DNA of 41,739 nucleotides from Opitutia bacterium (GTDB taxonomy: Bacteria; Verrucomicrobiota; Verrucomicrobiia; Opitutales; Coraliomargaritaceae), in the NCBI GenBank assembly GCA_002862945.1, contig PKCJ01000033.1, forward strand, positions 1 through 41,739. Direction: 5' to 3'. Below are positions 26,929 to 35,615 of the stretch, in pieces. Position 1 is the stretch's first letter. Each line of letters begins with the position of its first letter. The position numbers were made by a program, and so were the translations under genes. The notes beneath the pieces are model-generated. The model was not told the origin of the DNA and searched no databases. It saw only the letters and a program-made list of their open reading frames with translations.

Positions 26929-26947
26929 AAGCGGCCAGTGGTCGCTT
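26929..26947 (-). terminator. Possible intrinsic terminator, minus strand
   Basis: AAGCGGCC at 26929-26936 pairs with GGTCGCTT at 26940-26947 (one G-T pair) around the loop AGT. Read on the minus strand the stem is followed by TTTAATAG. It may also act weakly for dinB on the plus strand, 47 bases after its stop. Confidence 0.4.
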
Positions 26948-26964
26948 AAAATAATGAACAAAAA

Positions 26965-26996
26965 TGGCGCAGTCCCTACCCCTAAGGACTGCGCCA
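26965..26996 (-). terminator. Strong hairpin with T-run on the minus strand
   Basis: Perfect 11-pair stem: TGGCGCAGTCC at 26965-26975 and GGACTGCGCCA at 26986-26996, with a 10-base loop containing TACCCCTAA. On the minus strand the stem is followed directly by TTTTTG, as in an intrinsic terminator. No minus-strand gene is seen upstream to use it. Confidence 0.6.
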
Positions 26997-27192
26997 ACCA
27001 TTGTCTACTTAATGCCTCTTAAGACTAATCTATAGAGGACTTGATGTTACCCCAAACTCCCATGCGGGAGAAATGTTATGCAAAAAACTTTGGTATACGT
27101 GGAATTGTTTGCAAGATGTTAATGAACCCAAATATGACATACTAAATTTACTTATAGTTAGTATTAATTTTACTAAATAGGATGAGGGCAAA

Positions 27193-27226
27193 GTGACGCG
27201 GAGCATACCCCTAAACCCCGCGCCAC
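27193..27226. repeat. Second hairpin with the same TACCCCTAA loop
   Basis: GTG-A-CGCGG at 27193-27201 and CCGCG-C-CAC at 27218-27226 form a stem of eight pairs with one A/C mismatch. The loop carries TACCCCTAA at 27206-27214, identical to and in the same orientation as that in the hairpin at 26965-26996, 229 bases away. Confidence 0.5.
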
Positions 27227-27368
27227 ACTGTTTTATGCTTTGTTTTTATTACCTCAGCCCCCATACATGAGAGACAATGAAAAACTATAGGAAAGAACAA
27301 ATTATGTGTAACAACTATTGTGCCAATTACCACAAAGTTACCTAATTTACTCTTATTTAAACCCACTA

Positions 27369-27734
27369 ATGAAATTTTCTAAAAACATCGAAGATGTCAT
27401 CGCTGACTTTCGCGGTCTACCCCACACGGTGAGCGCGTCTTCTCAGCGGGAACCCACGCCTCTTGATAGCGTGTTAGTAGTACTTCAAGAAAAATATAAA
27501 TTAGAAAAACCCAGTCCAGAACGTAGCTTGGTCGAAAATTGGGAAAAAATCTTCGGACCCAGTCTCTGTGAGCGCTGTCACCCCGTAAGGATCAAGGGCG
27601 AACACACTCTGATTGTTTCGGTCACAAATCAAACCCTTCGCTCTGAGTTACAGTTCATGAAACGCTCGGTGTTAAAAAAAGTTCAATCCCTAGAGTATTG
27701 TAGCGAAATAAAGGAATTAGTGATCCGCAGTTGA
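27369..27734 (+). CDS. DUF721 / DciA-like protein
   Basis: A 121-residue protein with the DUF721 pattern: LVENWEKIFGPSLCERCHPV, then EHTLIVSVTNQTLRSELQFM, then KRSVLKKVQSL. The family includes DciA, which helps load the replicative helicase DnaB in bacteria without DnaC. The N-terminal 40 residues are polar and variable, as usual. I start at the ATG at 27369. A start at 27318 would add 17 residues (MCQLPQSYLIYSYLNPL) not expected for the family. It lies between dinB and thyA on the same strand, separated from both by untranslated stretches. The DciA role is inferred from the family. Confidence 0.82.
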   Translation: MKFSKNIEDVIADFRGLPHTVSASSQREPTPLDSVLVVLQEKYKLEKPSPERSLVENWEKIFGPSLCERCHPVRIKGEHTLIVSVTNQTLRSELQFMKRSVLKKVQSLEYCSEIKELVIRS

Positions 27735-27865
27735 GTGTATAAATACCTCAGGACTACTACCTGTCCACATGATCATCGCGCGGTCAAATAGAGCGGGCGC
27801 CCTTCAACTTTCAATCTGCACTGGATTGACAGGCGTGTAGATTCCTAAAGAGTCTGCAATCTAAT

Positions 27866-28660
27866 ATGAAAAGCTACCACGATCTACTTCGCACCGTTCT
27901 GGAAACTGGCACCTACCGCGATGACCGTACCGGCACGGGCACTTACTCTGTTTTCGGGGCACAAGCTCGATTCTCACTTGAGCCAGACTTTCCTCTGCTC
28001 ACCACAAAAAAACTACACCTGCGCTCAATCATTCACGAGCTACTTTGGTTTATTCAAGGCGATACCAATATCGGCTACTTGAAGGAAAACCAAGTCCGTA
28101 TCTGGGATGAATGGGCGGACGAAGACGGCAACCTCGGCCGCGTTTACGGAGCTCAATGGCGGGACTGGCTTGCTCCCGGCGGCGAACGTGTCGATCAGCT
28201 GGCTGAAGTCGTCGAATCGCTGAAAAAGTACCCTGACAGTCGCCGCCACATGGTCTGCGCTTGGAACCCCGGGGAGGTAAAGGACATGGCGCTCCCCCCA
28301 TGCCATGCTCTCTTTCAGTTCTATGTGGCTAACGGTGACCTAAGCTGCCAACTTTACCAACGCAGCGCCGACATCTTTCTCGGCGTGCCTTTCAACATAG
28401 CGTCTTACGCACTGCTCACCATGATGATCGCTCAAGTCTGCGGATTGAGAGCCAAAGAGTTTATCCACACCTATGGCGACCTACATCTCTACGCAAACCA
28501 TGTCGAGCAAGCCAAAGAGCAACTTTCTCGCAAACCACGCGCACTTCCACAAATGAAAATAAGCCCTAGCGTGAAGGACATTAACGACTTCAAATTTGAG
28601 AATTTTGAACTGGTCAACTATGACCCTCATCCTGCAATCAAAGCGCCAATTGCGGTTTAA
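27866..28660 (+). CDS. thyA: Thymidylate synthase
   Basis: Converts dUMP to dTMP using methylene-tetrahydrofolate. The 264-residue product matches E. coli ThyA in length. The catalytic cysteine is C146 in [12 protein letters not shown]. The phosphate-binding segments [13 protein letters not shown] and [20 protein letters not shown] are intact, as is the C-terminal IKAPIAV. The dihydrofolate reductase gene starts six bases downstream, which is sensible because ThyA turns tetrahydrofolate into dihydrofolate and FolA restores it. Confidence 0.98.
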   Translation: MKSYHDLLRTVLETGTYRDDRTGTGTYSVFGAQARFSLEPDFPLLTTKKLHLRSIIHELLWFIQGDTNIGYLKENQVRIWDEWADEDGNLGRVYGAQWRDWLAPGGERVDQLAEVVESLKKYPDSRRHMVCAWNPGEVKDMALPPCHALFQFYVANGDLSCQLYQRSADIFLGVPFNIASYALLTMMIAQVCGLRAKEFIHTYGDLHLYANHVEQAKEQLSRKPRALPQMKISPSVKDINDFKFENFELVNYDPHPAIKAPIAV

Positions 28661-28666
28661 AAAATA

Positions 28667-29137
28667 ATGGGTTCTTCAAAGAATTTTAAAGCCATCGCCG
28701 CGATGTCAGAGAATCGTGTGATAGGCAACACAGGCGACATTCCTTGGCACCTACCAGAGGACTTTAAATGGTTTAAAAAGACTACGATGGGCGGCATCCT
28801 TGTAATGGGTCGGAAGACTTACGAGTCCATCGGTCGCCCACTACCAGGGCGTGACACTTACGTATTGAGTCGAACTCCACGCGAGATCGCAGGCGTGCAT
28901 AATTTTACCGATTTAGAAAGACTCGATCATCTTAAAACGAATCAGACTATCTGGATCGCTGGCGGCGGTGAAATTTACAAACAAATGTTAAATAAATGTA
29001 GCGAACTTTACCTTACCCGTGTGCATCGCACCGTACAAGGCGACGCGTTCTTCCCAAACTTTGAGAGTGACTTCCAGTTAGACTTACTAATGGAAAAAAA
29101 CGATGATTTTTCCATCGAGCGTTGGTTAAAAAAGTGA
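28667..29137 (+). CDS. folA: Dihydrofolate reductase
   Basis: NADPH-dependent reductase that regenerates tetrahydrofolate, 156 residues. The active-site region AMSENRVIGNTGDIPWHLPE includes the DIPW-type loop and the substrate-binding acid in LPEDFKWFKKTT. MGRKTYESIGRPLPGR binds NADPH, and IAGGGEIYKQML is the second cofactor motif. It is coupled to thyA by a six-base gap. It is convergent with recN, and 64 bases separate the stop codons without an evident terminator. Confidence 0.97.
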   Translation: MGSSKNFKAIAAMSENRVIGNTGDIPWHLPEDFKWFKKTTMGGILVMGRKTYESIGRPLPGRDTYVLSRTPREIAGVHNFTDLERLDHLKTNQTIWIAGGGEIYKQMLNKCSELYLTRVHRTVQGDAFFPNFESDFQLDLLMEKNDDFSIERWLKK

Positions 29138-29201
29138 CGTTGTTTGCCAGCTTATTTGCGCCTAGAGTGAACCTGTAGGGGCATAGAAGCGTCTACTAAG
29201 A

Positions 29202-30860
29202 TCACCCTAACAACTCTTCTGCGTGAGCTATTGCAGAGGCCGACTTACGGTCGCCGAGCATACGGGCTAGCTCTTCAAGCCGAGCGCTGCGACTGTCGCC
29301 GAGTGGCGCTATGTTCACGCTTGTGGAGTCTTCATCCTGAAATTTAGTGACGACATAGTGATTGTGCGCGAGCGAAGCCACTTGAGGTAAATGGGTAACA
29401 CAAAGAACCTGGTGTTTTTTCGCGAGCCGCGCTAGTTCAGATCCGACAGTACGACCGACCTCGCCGCCGACGTTGGCATCAACCTCATCGAAGACGAGCA
29501 GTGGCGTGGCGTCAGCTTCAGCAAGCACAGTTTTGAGCGCGAGCATTACGCGGGCGGTCTCGCCACTGGAGGCGATTTTATTAAGCGGTTGGAGGTCTTG
29601 CCCGGCATTGGGGGCGAAGAGAAATTGGCAATGACTGTCGCCGTGCTCGTGTAGTTCAGCGTCTGCGATGAGTTTGATTTCAAGGCGCGCTTTTTTGAAG
29701 CCGAGTGCTTGCAAGAGAGCTGCGGCTTTTTGCGCGAGTGTTTTAGCAGACTTCTTACGGGACGCGGTTAGTTTGACGGCTTGTTTTCTAAGCTCAGATT
29801 CAAGATCGACGGCCGCTTTACGTTTATTAAAAAGCGCGCCATCAAGGTCACCCTGAATGTCAATTTTCTGGGCTAGTTCTTCGCGCTTGAACAGGACAGC
29901 TTCAACGCTACCACCGTATTTTCGACGCAGCTCTTGCCAGAGATTCATACGCTCTGTGGCGACCTCGATAGCTTCGGGATCAAAATCGTAATCAGTCGCT
30001 AGGTTTGCGACTTCTTCGCCGAGATCTTGCAACTCGATCTGCAAGCTACGAGCGCGCTCGAGGAGTGACTGCGAACCTTCGTCGAGTTCAACCAGTTTTT
30101 CTAAGCGAAGAAGAACGTCACCCAATGAATCGTTGACGCTTTGTTCACCGATCATGCCTTCGGAACAGGCGGATGCGAGACCGACTAACTCTTGCGCGCT
30201 GGACATACGGGTGTAGTCACGCTCCAACTCTTCTATGGAATCTTCACTCACGTCGACAGCGTCGATTTTTTTGATCTGTTTGCGGACAAAATCCAGCTCA
30301 TCTTGATCCAATCGCTCGCCAATTTCGAGAGTCTCAATCTCGCGTAATGCGCAGCGCCATGCGTCGTAGCCGACGGCAAATACGGCGAGCGACTTAGCGT
30401 TATCCGCGTAGGTGTCGAGCATTTCGAGCTGACGTTTTTCTTGGAAAAGTTTTTGTGGTTCACCTGGACCATGGAAATCGATCCATAACTCGCCTAGCGC
30501 TTGTAGTTGAACGAGCGTGGCGAGACTGCCATTAACTTGAATGCGTGGAATCTTAGTGCGGTGAATGGTTCGTTGTAAAAGGAGCAAGCCGTCTTCGCAT
30601 GTGGGTAAACCAGCGACTTCAAGCAAGTTATCAATGGGAAAGGCGTCTGCAAAGTAGAGAGCGGCCTCAACCTCGAGCAAATCTTGGCCTTGGCGAATCA
30701 TTCCTTTATCGGTGCGTGTACCTGATAGCAAACCTAAGGCACCGAGGAGCACGCTCTTACCCGCACCCGTCTCTCCTGTCACGGCGGTGAAGCCAGACTC
30801 AAATTCAAGCCTGAGTTCTTCAAGTAGTGCGAGATTTTTTATACAGATGTATTTTAGCAT
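29202..30860 (-). CDS. recN: DNA repair protein RecN
   Basis: SMC-like ATPase that acts early in double-strand break repair. It has 552 residues, as in E. coli. The N-terminal Walker A is GETGAGKS at 29-36. A central coiled coil covers about 160-370, and the C-terminal half carries the ABC signature region NKIASSGETARVMLALKTV, Walker B LLVFDEVDANVGG, and the LCVTHLPQVASLAHNHY switch region. It starts at an ATG nine bases after the stop of the YIP1-family gene, so the two are probably cotranscribed. No LexA-type box can be recognised without knowing the consensus in this group. Confidence 0.97.
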   Translation of the reverse strand: MLKYICIKNLALLEELRLEFESGFTAVTGETGAGKSVLLGALGLLSGTRTDKGMIRQGQDLLEVEAALYFADAFPIDNLLEVAGLPTCEDGLLLLQRTIHRTKIPRIQVNGSLATLVQLQALGELWIDFHGPGEPQKLFQEKRQLEMLDTYADNAKSLAVFAVGYDAWRCALREIETLEIGERLDQDELDFVRKQIKKIDAVDVSEDSIEELERDYTRMSSAQELVGLASACSEGMIGEQSVNDSLGDVLLRLEKLVELDEGSQSLLERARSLQIELQDLGEEVANLATDYDFDPEAIEVATERMNLWQELRRKYGGSVEAVLFKREELAQKIDIQGDLDGALFNKRKAAVDLESELRKQAVKLTASRKKSAKTLAQKAAALLQALGFKKARLEIKLIADAELHEHGDSHCQFLFAPNAGQDLQPLNKIASSGETARVMLALKTVLAEADATPLLVFDEVDANVGGEVGRTVGSELARLAKKHQVLCVTHLPQVASLAHNHYVVTKFQDEDSTSVNIAPLGDSRSARLEELARMLGDRKSASAIAHAEELLG

Positions 30861-30869
30861 GCGGAACGA

Positions 30870-31436
30870 CTATTGAGTGGAGAAAAGAAGCGGCGCAAGC
30901 ACTTGAAACAAAAAAGTGAGCGGGAACAGACTAAAAATGATCGTTAAAACTAAGCAAAGAAAAGTCTTCAAAAGTGTTAGTCGAAGGACCGCGGTGAGTG
31001 AGAGTATGACAATTATGTAGCCATAGACTAAAGGGACAAAGAACAGCCAAAAGTACTGACCGACCGCGGACGAACCAAAATTTTGTCGGAGGAGGAAAAG
31101 TACTAGAAAACAAAGTAACCAAGGCATAAGGCCAAGCCCCATTCCAGTGCGCACTTCGCGCAAGCTGGCCTGCGCTCCAAACCAACGCCCGAAATTACGC
31201 AGTAACCATGCGAAGAGGTAGAGTCCGAAGAAGCCAACGAGCGCACCGATCAGATATACAGATACACCTAAACTTTCATTCGAAGAATAGACAGGCAAAG
31301 CCTGTATCATGCCAGAGGCTATCGCCACGATAAGGGCAGCACGATGCCCACGACCATTTTCAATTAGAGTTTGCATTGTTTTCCTTGGCTTATACCAGAG
31401 CGTGCATACATAAGATAAATTGATCTGTTCAGTCAT
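30870..31436 (-). CDS. YIP1-family membrane protein
   Basis: A 188-residue integral membrane protein with about five helices. The N-terminus LSYVCTLWYKPRKTMQTLIE and the GHRAALIVAIASGMIQALPV helix are typical of bacterial YIP1-domain proteins, followed by IGALVGFFGLYLFAWLLRNF and WLFFVPLVYGYIIVILSLTA. Function is unknown for this bacterial family. I start at the ATG at 31436. A longer reading from 31478 adds 14 polar residues. It is directly upstream of recN on the same strand and divergent from the decayed ABC-F gene. Confidence 0.78.
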   Translation of the reverse strand: MTEQINLSYVCTLWYKPRKTMQTLIENGRGHRAALIVAIASGMIQALPVYSSNESLGVSVYLIGALVGFFGLYLFAWLLRNFGRWFGAQASLREVRTGMGLGLMPWLLCFLVLFLLRQNFGSSAVGQYFWLFFVPLVYGYIIVILSLTAVLRLTLLKTFLCLVLTIIFSLFPLTFLFQVLAPLLFSTQ

Positions 31437-31501
31437 ATGTCTGAACTCAAAGGAAGACCTTAGAAACGGATCAGGCAAGTTTCTGTGTGGACTATTGCAC
31501 T

Positions 31502-32494
31502 ATGCTTACCGTTTCTCAGATCAATAAAGGCTTCGGCTAAAAAACGCTTTTTAACGATATTTCGATGCGCTTATTGCGCGGCGAGCGCATCTGCTTAGTT
31601 AGCCCTAACGGTGCAGGTAAATTGACACTGCTCAAAATAATAGCCGAGATCATCCCAGTCGAAGCTGGCACGCGCGAGTTGGGCCATAATGTCAGCGTGG
31701 GCTACTTTTCACAGCAGCGAGTCGAAGTGCTCAACTGGAACGCAGAGTACTCGACGAAGCGATGGATCGGATTTCGGGCACAGGCGAGCAGAGCGTGCGC
31801 AGTATCTTAGGTGCCTTCCTCTTTCGCGAAGATGATGTTTTTAAGAAGGTTAAAGTATTGAGCGGTGGCGAGAAGAGCCGACTGGCACTGGTCAAACTAC
31901 TACTGGCTCCGCCTAACTTGCTCCTACTCGACGAACCTACCACCCACCTCGATATGCCGAGTATCGACGCTCTAATCGCTGCCCTGAAGAATTATACGGG
32001 CACTCTCATCTTCGTTAGTCATGATATACACTTTATCCCCGCGATTGCCGAAATCACTTTACATATACAAGTCGGCGAAGTTACGCATTATGCAGGTAAC
32101 TACAATTACTACTTGCGTAAGTCGGGTGCCGAGTCCGAGCAGAGTGGCCAAATCGCTGGGCTGAAAAATGCTCGTCCAGACGGTGCGCCCACCTCCCAAG
32201 TTAAGCACAGAGTTTGAGTGCCAAAGAACGCCGCCGTATCGCGGCAGAGAGCGTAAATCTGTCAGCAAGGCGCGCAAGCAAGTCGAAAGCCGGGTCGCAA
32301 AAGCCGAGGCAGACATACTCAAGCTCGAAACCGAACAAGCCGAGCTTTCCAAGCAACTCGAGAACCCTAGCGCCTATACTGACTCCGTGGCAGCCAAAGA
32401 TTTCAATATTAAGGCTGCTCATATCATTAAATATTTAGAGAAGAAAAACAATGAGTGGGATCTGGCAACCGAGGAGCTAAGTAAGCCATATTAA
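31502..32494 (+). pseudogene. Decayed ABC-F family ATPase (Uup/YheS/EttA type)
   Basis: Remnant of a two-domain ABC-F ribosome-associated ATPase. The opening MLTVSQINKGFG is stopped by TAA at 31538, in frame with the following KTLFNDISMRLLRGERICLV. The Walker A is altered to SPNGAGKLT, with leucine for serine. GYFSQQRVEVL follows. Reading then shifts frame near 31740-31760, continues with LSGGEKSRLALVKLL and LLLLDEPTTHLDM, and shifts again around 32200 and 32255 before the coiled coil KARKQVESRVAKAEADILKL ends at 32494. Only one ATPase domain is present, and the sequence after the start looks like the second domain, so an internal deletion probably fused the two. Confidence 0.85.
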
Positions 32495-32591
32495 CTATTA
32501 GAGAGGAGAAACTTTGAATTTCGCTTTACAAGCCGCTCGTAAATGCGAAGTTTTTCAATCCCCTCACATACATTCCCCCCGTCCATCTGTG

Positions 32592-35500
32592 ATGTTGTCT
32601 AGATCTACTTTAAAAAGTTTACTCACCGCCTCTTTAATCATCTGCTCATTTCAGATTTCAAATGCACAGAATGATGCTGGCCAACTAGGCTTTACCGCAC
32701 TGCAAGGCCAAGCCAATAAGCTGGTCGAAGAAGGGAAACTTATCGAGGCCATGCCTTTGCTCAAAGAGTTAGTCAAGCGCGTCGAAGCCTCTGACAACTC
32801 GGAAATCAAACTCGACTTCCCCATATTCCTTATTGGAACTGGCCATATCCAGCAATATGTGGCTTCGGAACAAACGAATGAGTTAAGCGAAGCCCTCCGC
32901 TGGTATGATAGGTTAGAAAAAGAGTTCCCAAACTCTCCTAAGATCAAGGACATGCTATTTAAAAGGATCGACGTTTTACGCGCTCTGAGCAAGAACAATG
33001 AAGCGATTGACCTGATGCAAAAAATTCTCTCAGGCGGCTATAGAAATGTACGCCTGAACCTAAGTGAGCAAACTAAGCTGCTCAAGGATCTCACCCAAAT
33101 CTACTACGGCACGGGGCAACTATCCGCTGGTCTGCCCTATTTTAGTCAACTCCTTGAAATCGCTCGTGACCCTGAAGATCAAGCATTGGCTGCTGCTGCC
33201 AGCTTTGAGTCACTTTTTCAAGCCTTGCGGTTAGACGACGCACTAATTTTACTGCCTAGGCTCGCAAAGGAGTCAGCAGTTCGCTATCGCCCACGCCTCA
33301 ATGTTGCCCTCCTTAAAGCAAGCGATAAGCTGGTCGAAGTAGGACGAGTCAATGATGCCGCTCTTACGCTGAACCTAATTAAAACGACCGACATCATGAT
33401 CGAGTGGACCGAAGGTAAAATCGAGTCCAAGACAGCCCAAGTCGAACAACGAAACGCGCTAGGCAATGCATCCAGCGAATTCATCGAACGCCTCCAACAG
33501 GAGATCACCACACTCGAAGCTAATCTAGAGCAACTGCGCAAACTACCAACACTGCGCAACGAACTGCTCGTCCGCCGCGCCCGTAACTACACTAAGACAG
33601 CACGTCGCTACGAAGCCTTCTGGATGTTCAACGATCTGATGGAGGAGAATCCTGATGATGATCAAGCAGAATTCTACCATTTCGCCACTTTCTCCAATGC
33701 CCTACAAATCGCCAAAAATGAGACCGCAATCGAAGTAGGCAGGGCCTATCGCAGCAAATTCCCGAATGGTGACTTCTACTCAGATGTGAGTGGTGCCCTC
33801 GCCGTCGAACTCCAAAAGACTGGGCAAAACGAAGAGTTCTTAGCGCTCGCAGTCGACTTTCTAGGTAGTCGCCCTCTCGACGCAGTGTCTCGTAGCCTTT
33901 TCGCACAGTGGGCGACCTACCTTATCGAGCAGAAACGCTACACCGAACTAATCACACAAGCTGGCGAGTGGTATAGCGCACACAGCAATTCGATCTACGA
34001 GGATGGTATCTTCTACTGGAGCGGTCTAGCCGAACTCCAAATAAGTCAGTTCGAAGATGCTGTCGGCAGCTTTTCACGCTTAGTCGATCGATATCCGACG
34101 AGTGTTTATGCTGAAGACGGCCTACTACGCAAAGGTGCCGCCCTATTTTATGCGCAGCGCTTTGAAGAATCTCGAGATGTGCTCTACGCCTATGTAGAGA
34201 AATACCCAAGAGGCAATGCTCTCGACCAAGCCTACTTCTTCCTCGGAGAAGTCGAGTACCTTGCGGGTGACCTTGAGCTAGCTCTGGATCACTTCCACAA
34301 AGCCGACAGTATCACGACTCTGCAAGATGTTCACAACGGTGCAGCCTTCCGGATCGGCACAGTGCTCGAAGAGCTTGGCCGTTATGAAGAAATGGCCACG
34401 CACTTTGAGGCCTACATCGAGCGATTTGGAGAAAATGCTGATCTGACACGAGCTGTCTTACAACTCGGATTGGCCTTTGAATATTTGATGCGCCCAGTGG
34501 ACATGCTTTCTATCTACCGGAAAAACATCGAAATCTACGCCAAAGACCCCAACAACGAGGGCGTTGACGCGCTAATCGAAGGCTACGCTGAGAAATATAA
34601 TAAAAATAAGATTTTATTGACCCGCACCGTGGCCTTCTTTGACCGTCTGGAAAGCGATCTGGACTTCCGCAAAAAAATCATCACTGACCGTGGTTTCCTC
34701 TTTGAGCATTTTTACGTCAATCCAGACATCGATCAGCCCCTCTACAATAAATTGCGCCGCGATCCAGCCTTTACTGACGCACTAGTACAAGACATCTCGC
34801 CTATCCAAGACTACATTACTCCCTACCGCTTACAACTGAAAGCCTATCCTAGCGAGATGCCCCAGGATTATTTCAAAGATCAATTGGACAAGGCGCGTGA
34901 GGCTGACGATGTCATCGCAGAGACACGAATGCTTATGGGCCTCTTCCGACTAAATGTACAGCTCGACCCCAGACAGCGCTACGATTCCACACTCCTTCAG
35001 CAGCTCACACCTCGCGCCATTCTCTATGTTGCTGACTACGAGCGCAAGAAGCGTCTGGCTTTCGCCGAAGAAGCTTGGAACCAGTTGCTCATTAACTACC
35101 CGACCGACGATGCGACTATTGTTGCCTTCATGCGCTTGGCTGATGTCACTGCAGAGAAGGCTGACCTCGCAGGCGCGCTTAACTATCTTGAACAAATAGT
35201 AACACAATTCCCGGGCTCACCCAAAATCCCCGTAGTCATGTTGCGCCAAGGCGAGCTGCTAAGCGAAATGGGGCGCGCGAGTGAAGCACGAGAAAAGTAT
35301 CAGTATATACTCCGCGTCCCAGAGTGGCGTGGTATACTACATGCGCGAGCACTTTACCAAATTGGTGAGTCTTACATGGCGGAAGATGCTTACGCGAAAG
35401 CTCACGGTTTTTACGAGCGCACCTTCCTTGGCTACCCACATCTCGCCGAATTGAGTGCGCGCGCTTACCTCGCGGACGCCAAGGCCTTGATCGGCATGGG

Positions 35501-35615
35501 CGAGAAGCAAGACGCTATTAACACTCTCAACGAAGCGGTGGCAGAAATTTCCGCGATTGCGCCCACCGACGTAATGAAATCGATTAAAGACAAATTGAAA
35601 GAGCTCCAAGGATGA
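32592..35615 (+). CDS. Large exported TPR protein
   Basis: A 1007-residue exported repeat protein that I cannot name. The ATG at 32592 gives a clear signal peptide (LKSLLTASLIICSFQISNAQ, cleavage after NAQ). A TTG at 32514 has a GGAG eight bases upstream but would add 26 residues before the signal. The rest is built of TPR-like helix pairs: FSRLVDRYPTSVYAEDGLLR near residue 505, FEESRDVLYAYVEKYPRGNA near 540, and LAGALNYLEQIVTQFPGSPK near 875. Such proteins bind other proteins in the periplasm. Its stop overlaps the next start (ATGA), tying it to the ExbB/ExbD operon downstream. It may be the periplasmic scaffold of that system. Confidence 0.9.
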   Translation: MLSRSTLKSLLTASLIICSFQISNAQNDAGQLGFTALQGQANKLVEEGKLIEAMPLLKELVKRVEASDNSEIKLDFPIFLIGTGHIQQYVASEQTNELSEALRWYDRLEKEFPNSPKIKDMLFKRIDVLRALSKNNEAIDLMQKILSGGYRNVRLNLSEQTKLLKDLTQIYYGTGQLSAGLPYFSQLLEIARDPEDQALAAAASFESLFQALRLDDALILLPRLAKESAVRYRPRLNVALLKASDKLVEVGRVNDAALTLNLIKTTDIMIEWTEGKIESKTAQVEQRNALGNASSEFIERLQQEITTLEANLEQLRKLPTLRNELLVRRARNYTKTARRYEAFWMFNDLMEENPDDDQAEFYHFATFSNALQIAKNETAIEVGRAYRSKFPNGDFYSDVSGALAVELQKTGQNEEFLALAVDFLGSRPLDAVSRSLFAQWATYLIEQKRYTELITQAGEWYSAHSNSIYEDGIFYWSGLAELQISQFEDAVGSFSRLVDRYPTSVYAEDGLLRKGAALFYAQRFEESRDVLYAYVEKYPRGNALDQAYFFLGEVEYLAGDLELALDHFHKADSITTLQDVHNGAAFRIGTVLEELGRYEEMATHFEAYIERFGENADLTRAVLQLGLAFEYLMRPVDMLSIYRKNIEIYAKDPNNEGVDALIEGYAEKYNKNKILLTRTVAFFDRLESDLDFRKKIITDRGFLFEHFYVNPDIDQPLYNKLRRDPAFTDALVQDISPIQDYITPYRLQLKAYPSEMPQDYFKDQLDKAREADDVIAETRMLMGLFRLNVQLDPRQRYDSTLLQQLTPRAILYVADYERKKRLAFAEEAWNQLLINYPTDDATIVAFMRLADVTAEKADLAGALNYLEQIVTQFPGSPKIPVVMLRQGELLSEMGRASEAREKYQYILRVPEWRGILHARALYQIGESYMAEDAYAKAHGFYERTFLGYPHLAELSARAYLADAKALIGMGEKQDAINTLNEAVAEISAIAPTDVMKSIKDKLKELQG

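Larger units (their letters stand above)
26960..27226 (-). ncRNA. Candidate small RNA, structured, minus strand
   Basis: On the minus strand this segment begins with a GC-rich hairpin (27226-27193), contains a small hairpin (27070-27057) and ends with a terminator-like hairpin and T-run (26996-26960). It has no long coding frame and no family I recognise. No clear promoter could be picked from the AT-rich stretch at 27120-27180. The call rests only on structure and the orphan terminator. Confidence 0.28.
26883..27368. other. Gene-free, hairpin-rich intergenic region
   Basis: A 486-base gap between dinB and dciA with no convincing long coding frame. It holds at least four stem-loops, at 26929-26947, 26965-26996, 27057-27070 (CTCCC-ATGC-GGGAG) and 27193-27226. 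Two of these are followed by T-runs on the minus strand, and no minus-strand gene ends here. A small minus-strand RNA or a degenerate mobile element could explain this. The longest small open frames on either strand are too short to call. Confidence 0.5.

Noticed and set aside
27025..27063. Twelve-residue minus-strand peptide MGVWGNIKSSID
   Set aside because: It lies within the candidate RNA region but has no ribosome-binding site and is too short to support as a gene.
31502..32494. Programmed frameshifting in the ABC-F gene
   Set aside because: There are several shifts plus an early stop and an altered Walker A, which fits decay rather than regulated frameshifting.
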